Origin: Sipunculus nudus
Lineage: Eukaryota > Annelida > Sipuncula > Golfingiida > Sipunculidae
Direction: 5' to 3'
DNA length: 64,000 nt
Assembly (NCBI GenBank): GCA_026874595.1
Contig: JAPPUL010000088.1
Coordinates: 186,001 to 250,000, forward strand
The translations under genes and the position numbers were made by a program. The notes beneath the pieces are model-generated. The model did no database searches. It saw only the letters and a program-made list of their open reading frames with translations, and was not told where the DNA came from. Positions 18,281 through 27,432 of this stretch are shown here, piece after piece (positions within the stretch are counted from its first letter, which is position 1; each line of letters opens with the position of its first letter).

Positions 18281-19507
18281 TTAGAATATAAACTCAACAT
18301 CTTCAAGCCGTCTTTCAAAATCTTTTAATACAGCCTCCTCCTCTTCTATACCACTTGCTGCAAACGTTGCAGAAAAACGTATGAAATTACCTGTGTCGTC
18401 CCAAGGTACGGTTGATATTAGCTTTTCCTTTATTAGCCATTGCGAAAAGTCCTCGCCGCTTTTAAAGCTTATTGACCTTTTTATTCCCTTAGGTGCCTCT
18501 ACAAAAAGATAAAATGTACCATCTGGCATACTTGCATCAAAGCCTTTCTTCTTAAGCGTTTTTACTAAAGCATTTAAGCGTCTTTTGTATTTTTTATAAA
18601 TTTCTTCTGTTAGCTTTGGATCTTTTAAACCCTCTATTGCTGCTTTTTGTATCGGGATAAACTGTCCTGAGTCTATATTGTCTTTCACATAGGCAAAGCC
18701 CTTTACTATAAGCTCATTCCCGCATACAAAACCTATACGATATCCTGTCATATTGTAAGACTTAGATAGCGAATGAAACTCAACACCAACATCTAACGCT
18801 CCCGGTATTGATAAGAAAGATAGGCCTTTTTTATATGTTAGGGCTGCGTAGGCTGCATCCTGTACCACCACTATGTTATACTTTCTGGCATAAGCAACAA
18901 CTTCTTTATAAAACTCAAAAGTTGCATTTGCACCGGTTGGGTTATTTGGATAGTTTAATACAAGTATTTTAGCCTTACTTGAAACTGAATCTGGTATTAG
19001 GTTTAGGTCTGGCAGGAAGTTATTTTCTTTTTTTAATGGTGCATTATAAACTTCTCCATTAAGCCATTTAGTATTTGTTCCAAGCACAGGATAACCTGGT
19101 ACTGTCATTATTGTTATATCTTTAGGATTTATGAATACGTTTGGGAACATTGCAAGACCTGGTTTTGAACCTATTGTATGATTTATTTGAGTACTTGCGT
19201 TTAACGAAACCCCAAAAACATTTTGCATATAATCTCTTGCAGCTTCCTTAAATTCCTCTATACCATTATCCGCATACCCTCTATTGGCGATATCGTTAAC
19301 CTCAAGCGATAGCGCCTTTCTTATAACCGCTGGGGAAATAGCATCGGGCTCGCCAACACCAAAATCAAGTATCTCTTTATCTGGATTTGTCTTTTTAGCA
19401 AGTTCTTTTGCAAGTTTTATTTTTTGGAATTTATATAAAGTCTTATCCTTGCCAAATTCCTTGCCGCCAATACGCTGTGCAAAGATGTTTTGAATATAGC
19501 TTTCCAT
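18281..19507 (-). CDS. dapL: LL-diaminopimelate aminotransferase
   Basis: A 408-residue fold-type I aminotransferase. It starts YIQNIFAQRIGGKEFGK, has LNYPNNPTGA (residues 184-193) and the PLP lysine K249 in FHSLSKSYNMTGYR. The start and overall pattern match DapL as found in several anaerobes and spirochaetes. It converts tetrahydrodipicolinate directly to LL-diaminopimelate for lysine and peptidoglycan. An aspartate/alanine aminotransferase is the alternative, but the N-terminal pattern favours DapL. Confidence 0.88.
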   Translation of the reverse strand: MESYIQNIFAQRIGGKEFGKDKTLYKFQKIKLAKELAKKTNPDKEILDFGVGEPDAISPAVIRKALSLEVNDIANRGYADNGIEEFKEAARDYMQNVFGVSLNASTQINHTIGSKPGLAMFPNVFINPKDITIMTVPGYPVLGTNTKWLNGEVYNAPLKKENNFLPDLNLIPDSVSSKAKILVLNYPNNPTGANATFEFYKEVVAYARKYNIVVVQDAAYAALTYKKGLSFLSIPGALDVGVEFHSLSKSYNMTGYRIGFVCGNELIVKGFAYVKDNIDSGQFIPIQKAAIEGLKDPKLTEEIYKKYKRRLNALVKTLKKKGFDASMPDGTFYLFVEAPKGIKRSISFKSGEDFSQWLIKEKLISTVPWDDTGNFIRFSATFAASGIEEEEAVLKDFERRLEDVEFIF

Positions 19508-19738
19508 TAAAATTGTCCTTTTGTCTTAGAGTTTTATATAGGTTTTATAAATTATCAAATTATCAAATTATACTATTTTACTTATGGGTATGGATAGTAA
19601 AAGTTAAAGTAGGACTAAAGGTAACTACTTTTTTTTAAAATACAAGGCTTTAATTTTGTTTTTGTTAAGATAGTTTTAAAAAAAAGGCGTTGCAAAAAGA
19701 TATACAAGAAAGAGGTATTAAATTAAAAGACCTATAAG

Positions 19739-21136
19739 TTATTTAGCAATAGATTGCCAAAAGTCCTGTTCGTCTAAATCGTTATCCTCAATTATTTTAG
19801 TTGGTTGTGCTTCTATATAATCGGATGTAATGTCTGATGGAGTTTCTTTAGACGGTGTTATATTTTTTGGAAACGACTGTTCTTGAGAAGATTGTGTTAT
19901 GGTATTATTTTGGGAATTGCTTGTTGGCATTTCTATTACTGTTTTATCTTGGGTTACGTTACTACTGGTTGTTTTCTTATCTAGAGGAGGCGGTGGAGGT
20001 GGTGGACTAATAGGAGTTTTAGCCTCACCATATTTTGGCACAGTAACAGTTATAGAATTATTAGATCTATTATTATAAACATCAGAAGCAACAATCTCGT
20101 ATGTAACATCTTTAAATATACGTCTAAAGTAAATGGTAGCAAAAACGGTTTTGTTAGATTTGCCTTCATAAAAAGCTTCGATTAAAAGAGCCTTCTTATC
20201 TCCTTTCTTAGTGTCAAAATTTATGGAATGAAAGTCGTTATCACTGTTAGAACGTATTAGGAAAGACTTAAAGAAAGTCCTATCACTTGAATACATAATG
20301 TTGGTGCTAAAATAGCTGTCATCTAAAGTCTCATTTATTTTAGTTAAAGAGATATTGCTTGGGTAATTTTTTCTTGGTTCAAGGATAAGCCCTATAGGAT
20401 TGTCGTAGAAAGCACCTTTATAACTTGTAAATTTTCTTGAAAAGGTTCTAATATTAATCTTAATTCCGCTTTGAATCTTTATTATACCATAAATTTCTTT
20501 AGTTTTCTTGTATCCGTATATTACATAAGATGGGATACGTAATCTAAAAGCTTTGTCAAAGTCAGGATCTTTCTCAGGTGATGAGTCAACGATAAAATAT
20601 AATTGTTGCTGATAACCGATTAGAGTATTTTTATAAAGACGTTTTTCATTTCGAGCAATACTAATAGGTCTAATAGAACGAAGCCCATACTCCTGTGTTC
20701 TATCTCTAAATTTTGTTTTCCAGTAGTAGTTTGTAAGCAAAACAGAATTTATTGAACGTTTCTTTCTAATAATTAAATCATAAAAAACTTGGTTATCAAC
20801 AACAACCTTACGTAATTTGATATCGTCTTCAGATAGAGACAGGGGATGAGGAAATCTTTTTTTAGCTTTCTTAGCTTTCGCTTCTTTTTTAGGTTCCGCT
20901 TTTTTAGCAGTCAGATTATTTTGCTTGGTGATAGTTCCTGAAAAAGGACCATTATTAAAAAACTGACTAGTATTTTCCTTTTCTAAGTCTTCTTCTTGCG
21001 ATAGATAAATTGTATTAAAGTCATTTGATGTGCTTATGGTTGTATCAGAATAAGATGAATCTAACAAAGCGAATAAGGAAATCATAGCAAAGCTAGGTAA
21101 TAAAAAGTATTTCTTAGAATTTCTTAAAGCTAACAT
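19739..21136 (-). CDS. Secreted protein with basic linker and Pro-rich C-terminus, spirochaete-like
   Basis: A 465-residue protein with a signal peptide (hydrophobic residues 11-27). A Lys/Ala/Glu stretch at about 78-93 is followed by a beta-rich domain containing VFYDLIIRKKRSINSVLLT near 118-136. A run of eight prolines is near 380, and the tail is Ser/Thr/Gln-rich and disordered. The IRKKxxIxSVLLT pattern recalls conserved hypothetical proteins of spirochaetes as I remember them; I could not check. A YGLRSIRP segment follows. The Ig-like pattern YEIVASDVYNNRSNNSITVTVP near 350-371 may be a small all-beta domain. Periplasmic or surface location is likely; function unknown. Confidence 0.6.
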   Translation of the reverse strand: MLALRNSKKYFLLPSFAMISLFALLDSSYSDTTISTSNDFNTIYLSQEEDLEKENTSQFFNNGPFSGTITKQNNLTAKKAEPKKEAKAKKAKKRFPHPLSLSEDDIKLRKVVVDNQVFYDLIIRKKRSINSVLLTNYYWKTKFRDRTQEYGLRSIRPISIARNEKRLYKNTLIGYQQQLYFIVDSSPEKDPDFDKAFRLRIPSYVIYGYKKTKEIYGIIKIQSGIKINIRTFSRKFTSYKGAFYDNPIGLILEPRKNYPSNISLTKINETLDDSYFSTNIMYSSDRTFFKSFLIRSNSDNDFHSINFDTKKGDKKALLIEAFYEGKSNKTVFATIYFRRIFKDVTYEIVASDVYNNRSNNSITVTVPKYGEAKTPISPPPPPPPLDKKTTSSNVTQDKTVIEMPTSNSQNNTITQSSQEQSFPKNITPSKETPSDITSDYIEAQPTKIIEDNDLDEQDFWQSIAK

Positions 21137-21810
21137 AATAAAACTAATTTTAATCTCCTATAAATGTATAACTATAATATTATAGTATTTCCAAATCCAT
21201 TTCTTTAATATAGTGATAGAAGGCAAAATAAAAAAGGCCTAACTATCTACACAAAACATCTAACAATTTAAGGTAAATCTTTAGTATTTTTTGTATAAAA
21301 AGGTTTTGTATAAAATAGTATTAAGCGTCTTGATGTCTTGGGTATAGTGAGTTAGGAATAAAAAAGAAAAACGCTTAAAAAGACAAAAGACATTAAGCTT
21401 ATAACAAGGTGTTAGTTAAGAGACAAGACATTAGCTTTTTCAGATGACAATTAGTTATATTTTAAAATGATTGTTATGACAAGTTATCTTAAGATGCTAT
21501 GCATGCGTAAATGTGCGTGCTATGGGGGGGTGGATCAGGTGTAAACTATATATCGTAAATGCTTTAGATATTTGAGATAAATAAAAATAAAAATGCTTGA
21601 TTTATTAAGGTGAAATGTCGTTTAGTAACAAGATGCTAAGAGAAAGTAGAGTACGTATGCTTAAGATGTGGCTATGCGAAGATGGGAATAGGATGTTAGG
21701 AATAAGTAAGATTAAGAAGTAAGGTTAAGTAAGAAGCAGGAACAAGTAATTTTAGTATATATATGATATTTAAGGGTATAAAAAACTAGGAAGCAGGGGA
21801 GCTATTATTA
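21137..21810. other. Divergent intergenic region upstream of fliN
   Basis: About 670 bp of AT-rich DNA between two divergently oriented genes. It must hold promoters for both, but none is convincing by eye. A 35-codon frame (21615-21722, starting MSFSNKMLRESRV) lies on the plus strand before fliN after an AAGG. I cannot say if it is translated. No RNA gene was recognised. Confidence 0.6.
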
Positions 21811-22269
21811 ATGGGCGATTCAACATTATCACAAAAGGAATTAGATGCGCTTTTAGATGGAGCAGAAATAATATACGACGATACGAAGCAATACTTGAAG
21901 GGGGAGGGTAAAGAGGGAGCAGATAGGGAAGGGTCAGATGCAGGAGAAATAGAACTTGACAGGATTAAAGACCTGCTACCCGACGAAGTGGATGTAAATA
22001 ATATGAATGCTAGTCAAAAACATAATTCAAGTTTGCTACTAGATATATATGTACAAATTACAGTGGAGCTAGGGCGTACAAATATCCATGTAAAAGATGT
22101 GCTTGCCTTGGGGGAGGGTTCTATAATAGAGTTGGCAAAGCCAGCAAATGAGCCAGTAGATCTATTAGTAAACGATCGCTTAATAGCACATGGAGAAGTA
22201 GTAGTAATAGATGAGAATTTTGGGACACGAGTAACCAACATAGCCTTACCAGCCGAACAAAATAAATAA
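21811..22269 (+). CDS. fliN: Flagellar motor switch protein FliN, with FliM-type N-terminal motif
   Basis: A 152-residue protein with a C-terminal SpoA/FliN domain (about 70-149: [27 protein letters not shown] ... [23 protein letters not shown]). It is part of the C-ring that controls rotation direction. The N-terminus [17 protein letters not shown] strongly resembles the CheY-P-binding motif at the start of FliM/FliY. An acidic linker (about 30-60) joins the two parts. It stands alone here, not in a large flagellar operon. The ATG has an AGGGGAG-like site upstream. Confidence 0.93.
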   Translation: MGDSTLSQKELDALLDGAEIIYDDTKQYLKGEGKEGADREGSDAGEIELDRIKDLLPDEVDVNNMNASQKHNSSLLLDIYVQITVELGRTNIHVKDVLALGEGSIIELAKPANEPVDLLVNDRLIAHGEVVVIDENFGTRVTNIALPAEQNK

Positions 22270-22508
22270 AATATTCGTGGTATAAGTTGCAAAAGGAATT
22301 AAGATTAAAGAGTATTTAATTTAAAACAAAATAAGATAAGCAAATATCAATCGAACATAAGTTTAAGATAATTAAAATTAATTAAGGCAATATAGTATTG
22401 TAATTTAGGTATAAATAGTTATATTTTGTTGAAGCGAGTATGATGAATGTATACTATTTTAGGGTGCATATTTAGAAAGCATTAAAATAATGTAAGGAGT
22501 AATAAACT

Positions 22509-22754
22509 ATGTCTAGCACGCCAGATCAAACATTAGATGCGAGAGGGTTAAATTGTCCGATGCCGATAATAAAGGCAAAAAAAGTAATAGATACATTAGG
22601 GGCAGGACAACTGCTTGAAGTATTTGCAACGGATCCAGGTTCGGCAGCAGATTTTAAAGGATGGACAAAGCAAACAGGCCATACATTGGAAGAGGAGAGC
22701 AAATCGGTAGAAGATGGAAAAGAAGTATTTCGTTTTCTAATAAAGCACAAATAA
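22509..22754 (+). CDS. tusA: TusA-family sulfur carrier protein
   Basis: An 81-residue protein with the family's LDARGLNCPMPIIKAKKVI motif (C16 in CPMP), and later VFATDPGSAADFKGW. TusA/SirA proteins carry persulfide sulfur on this cysteine, for tRNA thiolation or in sulfur-oxidation and dissimilatory routes. AAGGAG lies close upstream of the ATG. It is monocistronic here, 22 kb from the dsr genes, so a direct link to DsrAB is possible but not shown. Confidence 0.93.
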   Translation: MSSTPDQTLDARGLNCPMPIIKAKKVIDTLGAGQLLEVFATDPGSAADFKGWTKQTGHTLEEESKSVEDGKEVFRFLIKHK

Positions 22755-23341
22755 AATTAATTTGTTAATTTGTTAATGAATGATTTGTTAATGAATGATT
22801 TGTTAATGAATGATTTGTTAATGAATGATTTGCTAATGTTTGCTAATGATTGTTAATGAATGAAAGAACTTAAATCAAAGTATAAGTTTTAGTAAAAAGT
22901 AGTATTAAGTAAATTAAAATAAGGTCCAAGTATATATGTGGGCTTAAGAGTCTTGCCGAAGGTATCTAAAAAGAAAATCAAAAATAAAAAGAGTTTGTAA
23001 TGAGCTTGAATGAATAATTATTTTACTAAAAGTATGAGAGAATGGTTTTTATTTTTTGTGTAAATATTCTTTGTGAGAATGAATTTAGTAATATATTGTT
23101 TTATGATATTTTATGATAAAGGATATAAAGGGTTACGATGTTTGTGCATATGTTATAATATGTATTTAAATAGAATAACTTATTTAAAGAGAATATTTTA
23201 ATAATAAAGGCCTATATATTAGAACATTAAGATGTAATAGGAACCGAAGGTGTTAAGATAAAGAGGGCGTAAATGCTTCAGAATGGTTTTGAGAGTATAG
23301 GAAAACATGTAACTAAAAAAGCAAAATCTTAGGAGAAATAG
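22755..23341. other. AT-rich intergenic region between tusA and folE2
   Basis: About 590 bp. It begins with a 15-bp tandem repeat array (22761-22863) directly after tusA; the rest is AT-rich with no visible gene, RNA or clear terminator. The folE2 promoter should lie here. Confidence 0.7.
22761..22863. repeat. Tandem repeat of a 15-bp unit after tusA
   Basis: TTTGTTAATGAATGA occurs four times without mismatch (22769-22828), flanked by shorter or altered copies on both sides. It is noncoding. Confidence 0.95.
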
Positions 23342-24121
23342 ATGACGGATGTACAAAGTCAAATAGATAAAAGAAGTATAAGAATAAACAAGGTAGGAGT
23401 AAAGGGGATAAAATACCCTATAAAGCTGTTAAGTATAGATAATGTAGAACAAAGCACAGTAGCAGATATAAATATGTATGTGTCCCTTAAAGGGACATCA
23501 AAAGGGACCCATATGAGTAGATTTGTAGAAGTATTAAATAAGTATCGGCATGGGTTTAGTATAGAAGGGATAAAAGAAATGCTTTATTATATGCAAGAAC
23601 ACTTGGGTTCAGAAGATGCGCATATAGAGATGAGCTTTCCTTATTTTATAAATAAAGAAGCCCCTGTAAGCGGAGCAAAAGGGCTTATGGATTATAGATG
23701 CCGAGTAAAAGGGATACTTGCAGGAGATAATGGAGCAGAGATATCGCTTGGAGTAACAGTTCCGGTAACAAGTCTATGCCCGTGTTCAAAAGAAGTTAGT
23801 GAATTTGGAGCCCATAATCAAAGGAGTGAAGTTAGTGTAGATGTAATGTCATCGGGAGCGATATGGTTTGACAAACTAATAGAGCTTGTAGAGGGGGTGG
23901 GGTCTTGTGAAATATATTCATTAGTTAAGCGAGCAGACGAAAAATATATGACAGAAAAAGCTTACTTGAATCCGAAGTTCGTAGAAGATATAGTAAGAGA
24001 TGTGACGAGAGTATTAACGGATGAGAAAGAAATAATATGGTTTGAGGTTGAGAGTGAAAATATAGAGAGCATACACAATCACAATGCGTATGCAAAAATA
24101 AGCCGAGGGAAACAATGCTAG
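23342..24121 (+). CDS. folE2: GTP cyclohydrolase FolE2 (type IB)
   Basis: A 259-residue protein with family features: DVQSQIDKRSIRINKVGVKG at the start, SLCPCSKEVSEFGAHNQRSEV near 140-160 (metal-binding cysteine region), and VESENIESIHNHNAYAKI near the end. It opens GTP to dihydroneopterin triphosphate for folate or queuosine. FolE2 tolerates metals other than zinc. It stands alone between two long gaps. Confidence 0.95.
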   Translation: MTDVQSQIDKRSIRINKVGVKGIKYPIKLLSIDNVEQSTVADINMYVSLKGTSKGTHMSRFVEVLNKYRHGFSIEGIKEMLYYMQEHLGSEDAHIEMSFPYFINKEAPVSGAKGLMDYRCRVKGILAGDNGAEISLGVTVPVTSLCPCSKEVSEFGAHNQRSEVSVDVMSSGAIWFDKLIELVEGVGSCEIYSLVKRADEKYMTEKAYLNPKFVEDIVRDVTRVLTDEKEIIWFEVESENIESIHNHNAYAKISRGKQC

Positions 24122-24274
24122 AAAGGGGGTAGATATTTGGTGAGGATAAGTTGTTTTTTGTAAAGTTACGTATATTTTAAAGGATATCAGCAAAATGCAG
24201 CAAATATGAACTAAGTATAAGGGTAAGGAAAAATAGTGTAAAACTAAAACAAAAGCTTTTTAGTATAAAAAGCT

Positions 24275-25876
24275 ATGAGGGCTAAAGAGTTGTATAAGAG
24301 ATATTTGTTAATATTTTTAGTATTAAATACAACATTAAGTTCTTGCATAAGTCTTTGTGATGCTGGAGAAGGAGAGGATGAAGTTGCATTAGGGTTAGGA
24401 AAGGGTTTTAGGGGAGAAATACCAGAAGAGATAAGAAGTGATGAGGAAGCAAAGAAAGCGGGTGCTGAGTTTCAAATGCGGCTTCGCGAGATAGCAGATA
24501 GGATACTGCCTTCAGTAGTTAAAATAGAGACATTACAAGCAAGAGCAGGCGGGATAGGGCAAGGATTTTTCGATCATGATTTTTTTAAGTTTTTTGAAAA
24601 CAATCCTCTAACTCGGCCAAAAGGAAGAGGAGATGGCCAAGAGGAGGGAGAAAAGACTCTTGGGTCTGGTTTTGTAATAAATGATAGAGGACACGTTATA
24701 ACGAATGCGCATGTAGTAGGAGAGGCATTAAAGATAGTGGTAGTGATAGGAGACAATGAGTATAGAGGTGAGGTTCTGGGGACGGATCCGACAAGTGATT
24801 TAACAGTATTAAAGCTGGTGGACTATAAACGAGGGAGCTTACCGTATTTGTCATTAAATGAAGAAGTGGAAATAGAGGTAGGAGATTTTGCGATGGCAGT
24901 GGGCAATCCGTTTGGACTTATAGGAAGTTTCACAATAGGGGTGGTTAGTGCAAAAGGGAGGACCTCGTTAGGAATAGATCGGAATGCAATATTTAAGAAT
25001 TTCATACAAACAGACGCGTCAATAAACCAAGGGAACAGCGGAGGGCCGCTTGTAAACATAGAAGGGAAGGTAATAGGTATAAACACGGCAATATACACAA
25101 GTAATGGGCGATTAGGCTCAATGGGGATAGGGTTTGCGATTCCTGTAAACATAGCTCGTAATATAAGTGAGCTATTAATTAAAAGCGGAAAAGTTGTAAG
25201 GGGTTATATAGGGGTTTCGATAAGAGACCTTGATAAAGACTTGTCAGAACATTTCAATTTACGGGATGGAGTATTAATACTTGACTTATTGCCTGGCGGG
25301 GCAGGGGCGGGGTCTGGTCTTAAGCGAGGGGATATAATAACGCATATAAATGGCAAAGTGATAAAGCGAACAGTAGATATGATAGGAGAGGTATCAGGCT
25401 ATCCTCCGGATACAATAATAGAGCTTAGCGTAGTGAGGGGAGAGAAGAGATTAAATATACGTATAAAGCTAAAGGAGCGTCCGACTAAGCTTGCTTTTAG
25501 AGGAGGGTTTAGAGGGGATAGGGAAGGGGAGGGGAATATATTACCTAAGGACAATGGGGGTAACAATAGGGGTAGAGGTTTTGTTGGGGGTGTGGTTGAA
25601 TGGTATGGGTTAACTTTGTCAGAGCGCAAGTCGGCTTTGAGAGGAGAGGATAAAGAGATATATGTAAATAAGAAAAGTGTTGCTGTTGGGGTAAGATGGA
25701 GTGAATCTATTGAACGAGGAGATGTAATTGAGAGTATAAATGGCAAAGAGTTAAGAAGCGGTTTAAAAGGTTTGCGTGAAGTTATAAAAGATGAGGGTAT
25801 TAAGGCGTCGTATTTTGTATGGATAAGGCGAGGAAGTGCTAGGTTCTATACGTTATTACGGGTGAAGAAAGAGTAG
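24275..25876 (+). CDS. htrA: HtrA/DegP-type periplasmic serine protease with two PDZ domains
   Basis: A 533-residue protein with an N-terminal hydrophobic export segment (about 10-28). The trypsin-like triad is H146 (ITNAHVVGE), D175 (TSDLTVLKL) and S255 (NQGNSGGPLVN). PDZ1 follows at about 310-395 (RGYIGVSIRDL...RGDIITHINGKVI). A Gly/Arg-rich linker at about 405-435 leads to a degenerate PDZ2 (about 440-530). It degrades or refolds misfolded envelope proteins. Two SurA-like genes follow on the same strand, giving an envelope quality-control cluster. No good ribosome-binding site is seen at the ATG. Confidence 0.93.
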   Translation: MRAKELYKRYLLIFLVLNTTLSSCISLCDAGEGEDEVALGLGKGFRGEIPEEIRSDEEAKKAGAEFQMRLREIADRILPSVVKIETLQARAGGIGQGFFDHDFFKFFENNPLTRPKGRGDGQEEGEKTLGSGFVINDRGHVITNAHVVGEALKIVVVIGDNEYRGEVLGTDPTSDLTVLKLVDYKRGSLPYLSLNEEVEIEVGDFAMAVGNPFGLIGSFTIGVVSAKGRTSLGIDRNAIFKNFIQTDASINQGNSGGPLVNIEGKVIGINTAIYTSNGRLGSMGIGFAIPVNIARNISELLIKSGKVVRGYIGVSIRDLDKDLSEHFNLRDGVLILDLLPGGAGAGSGLKRGDIITHINGKVIKRTVDMIGEVSGYPPDTIIELSVVRGEKRLNIRIKLKERPTKLAFRGGFRGDREGEGNILPKDNGGNNRGRGFVGGVVEWYGLTLSERKSALRGEDKEIYVNKKSVAVGVRWSESIERGDVIESINGKELRSGLKGLREVIKDEGIKASYFVWIRRGSARFYTLLRVKKE

Positions 25877-25986
25877 CGCGTAAAAATTAAAGACATAAGC
25901 GTAAAAATTTATTATTAATAATTTATATTTATAGACAAATGCGAGTATTAAAAGCTATATATGCATAAGAGGTAATAGGAGGTAAG

Positions 25987-26598
25987 ATGAAAAGAAAAGG
26001 ATTAAAAAAGGTTTTGGTATTATCAATACTGATAAATATATGTTTTGTAGGGATACTCTTATCCCAGAACACTTGGATTAGCAAAGTAAACGGAAAGAAG
26101 CTGTTGCATGAAGAGTTTAAAGATTACTATAATGGATTATTATATTTTCAAGTAATGTCCTCCCCGATACCGATACCGAAGTCACAGTTAAGCAAGATAG
26201 TAAAGAATAAAGAACAGATGCAAGCCTTTTTGCATACCTATGAAGATGAATATTTGATAATACAAAAGGCAAAAGAGAAGAAAACGTACAATAAAAAAGA
26301 GATAGATAGACAAGTGGCAATGATATCGAAAGTGGTAAAGAATAAGCTGATCCTAAAGAGTTTTCTAAGTAAATATATACACCCAAAAGTAAAAGTAACG
26401 CCTAAAGAAGTACAGAAGGTGTATGCAGCGGAACTAAAGCGTAAAAACAGTCCCTATAAAGGGATCGCAAAACAGGATGCAATAAAGGGGATAAGAAGCC
26501 AGGTAAAGGGAGAAAAGGCGCTTAAGAAGCTAAAGAGCTACGCGTCAAAGCTTAGGCTAGCAGCCGAGATAGTACATAATCCTGTACTGGTAAAATAG
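25987..26598 (+). CDS. SurA-like periplasmic chaperone without PPIase domain
   Basis: A 203-residue protein with a signal peptide or anchor (residues 8-25) followed by TWISKVNGKKLLHEEFKDYY, the usual beginning of a SurA N-terminal chaperone domain. It is helical and very basic, and continues through KVKVTPKEVQKVYAAEL. No parvulin PPIase domain follows. GGAGG sits 4 nt before the ATG. It follows htrA by 110 bp and precedes a paralogue. A role in outer-membrane protein folding is inferred from family and context. Confidence 0.65.
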   Translation: MKRKGLKKVLVLSILINICFVGILLSQNTWISKVNGKKLLHEEFKDYYNGLLYFQVMSSPIPIPKSQLSKIVKNKEQMQAFLHTYEDEYLIIQKAKEKKTYNKKEIDRQVAMISKVVKNKLILKSFLSKYIHPKVKVTPKEVQKVYAAELKRKNSPYKGIAKQDAIKGIRSQVKGEKALKKLKSYASKLRLAAEIVHNPVLVK

Positions 26599-26722
26599 GG
26601 GGGGCAAAAGCAAAGCTGACCATATTTTCGCTAAAAAGTTGCTAAAAGAGTGCTTAAAACAATAGACATACTTAAGAAAATAAAGTAATGAATTAAAGGA
26701 TAATAAAGATGGAGAAGAAGAT

Positions 26723-27343
26723 ATGAATATAGGTAATAAGGTGAAGTCAATATATATTTTGGTGCTCTTATTTTTGGTTGTGGGTTTAGTATCAGGGGAT
26801 AAAGGTGGGGAGTGGTTGTTAAATATAAATAAAAAGAACGTACTAGGGATAGCTGGTTTTACAGAGGATTTCCGAGCATTTATAGATATGCAATCGATAA
26901 CCCAAGTGGTAGTAGATGCTGAAAGTTTAAAGAGGGCAGAACAAGACAAACAAAATCGCCGAGCGTATTTAGATAATGTAATAAACGATTTACTGATAAT
27001 GGAATATAGTAAAGGAAAGAAGCTATATAGCGAAAAGGATATAGAGAAACGACTTAATAGGATAACGAAGATATTGCGTCGACAAATGGTAAGAAAATAT
27101 TATGTAGATAAGGTTATAATACCGAAGATAGGCAAAGTAAATGAAGAGGTAGTAAAAGCCTATTATGAGGAGATAAAAAAGAGTAAGGAGGGCAAGAGAC
27201 TAAGCGCGCTTGAGATACGCGATGCAGCAAGGAAGCGAGCGAGAGCAGAAGCGATACAAAGGTTATTTTTGAAAGAGATAGACAAGTTGCGATCAAGATA
27301 TAGGATACAGTTAAATGAAAAGTATGAGAATATGTTTGAGTAG
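26723..27343 (+). CDS. SurA-like periplasmic protein, paralogue of the preceding gene
   Basis: A 206-residue protein with the same plan as the gene before it. It has a signal segment (9-25), GEWLLNINKKNVLGIAGFTEDF, a long helical middle (YLDNVINDLLIMEYSKGKKLYSEKDIEKRL aligns with the neighbour's YEDEYLIIQKAKEKKTYNKKEIDRQ), a KVNEEVVKAYYEEIKKS segment and no PPIase domain. The pair probably arose by duplication. Likely periplasmic chaperone; the evidence is shared layout, not a searched match. Confidence 0.6.
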   Translation: MNIGNKVKSIYILVLLFLVVGLVSGDKGGEWLLNINKKNVLGIAGFTEDFRAFIDMQSITQVVVDAESLKRAEQDKQNRRAYLDNVINDLLIMEYSKGKKLYSEKDIEKRLNRITKILRRQMVRKYYVDKVIIPKIGKVNEEVVKAYYEEIKKSKEGKRLSALEIRDAARKRARAEAIQRLFLKEIDKLRSRYRIQLNEKYENMFE

Positions 27344-27432
27344 GCTGAGTGGTGTCTCTATAAAAGATTAGGGTTATGAGAATACCTATTATTATTATTA
27401 TTATGCTAGTGATTAAGCCATGAGAAATATAT

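Noticed and set aside
21615-21722. 35-codon frame before fliN
   Set aside because: It has only a weak AAGG ahead and no family resemblance, so it is mentioned but not called as a gene.
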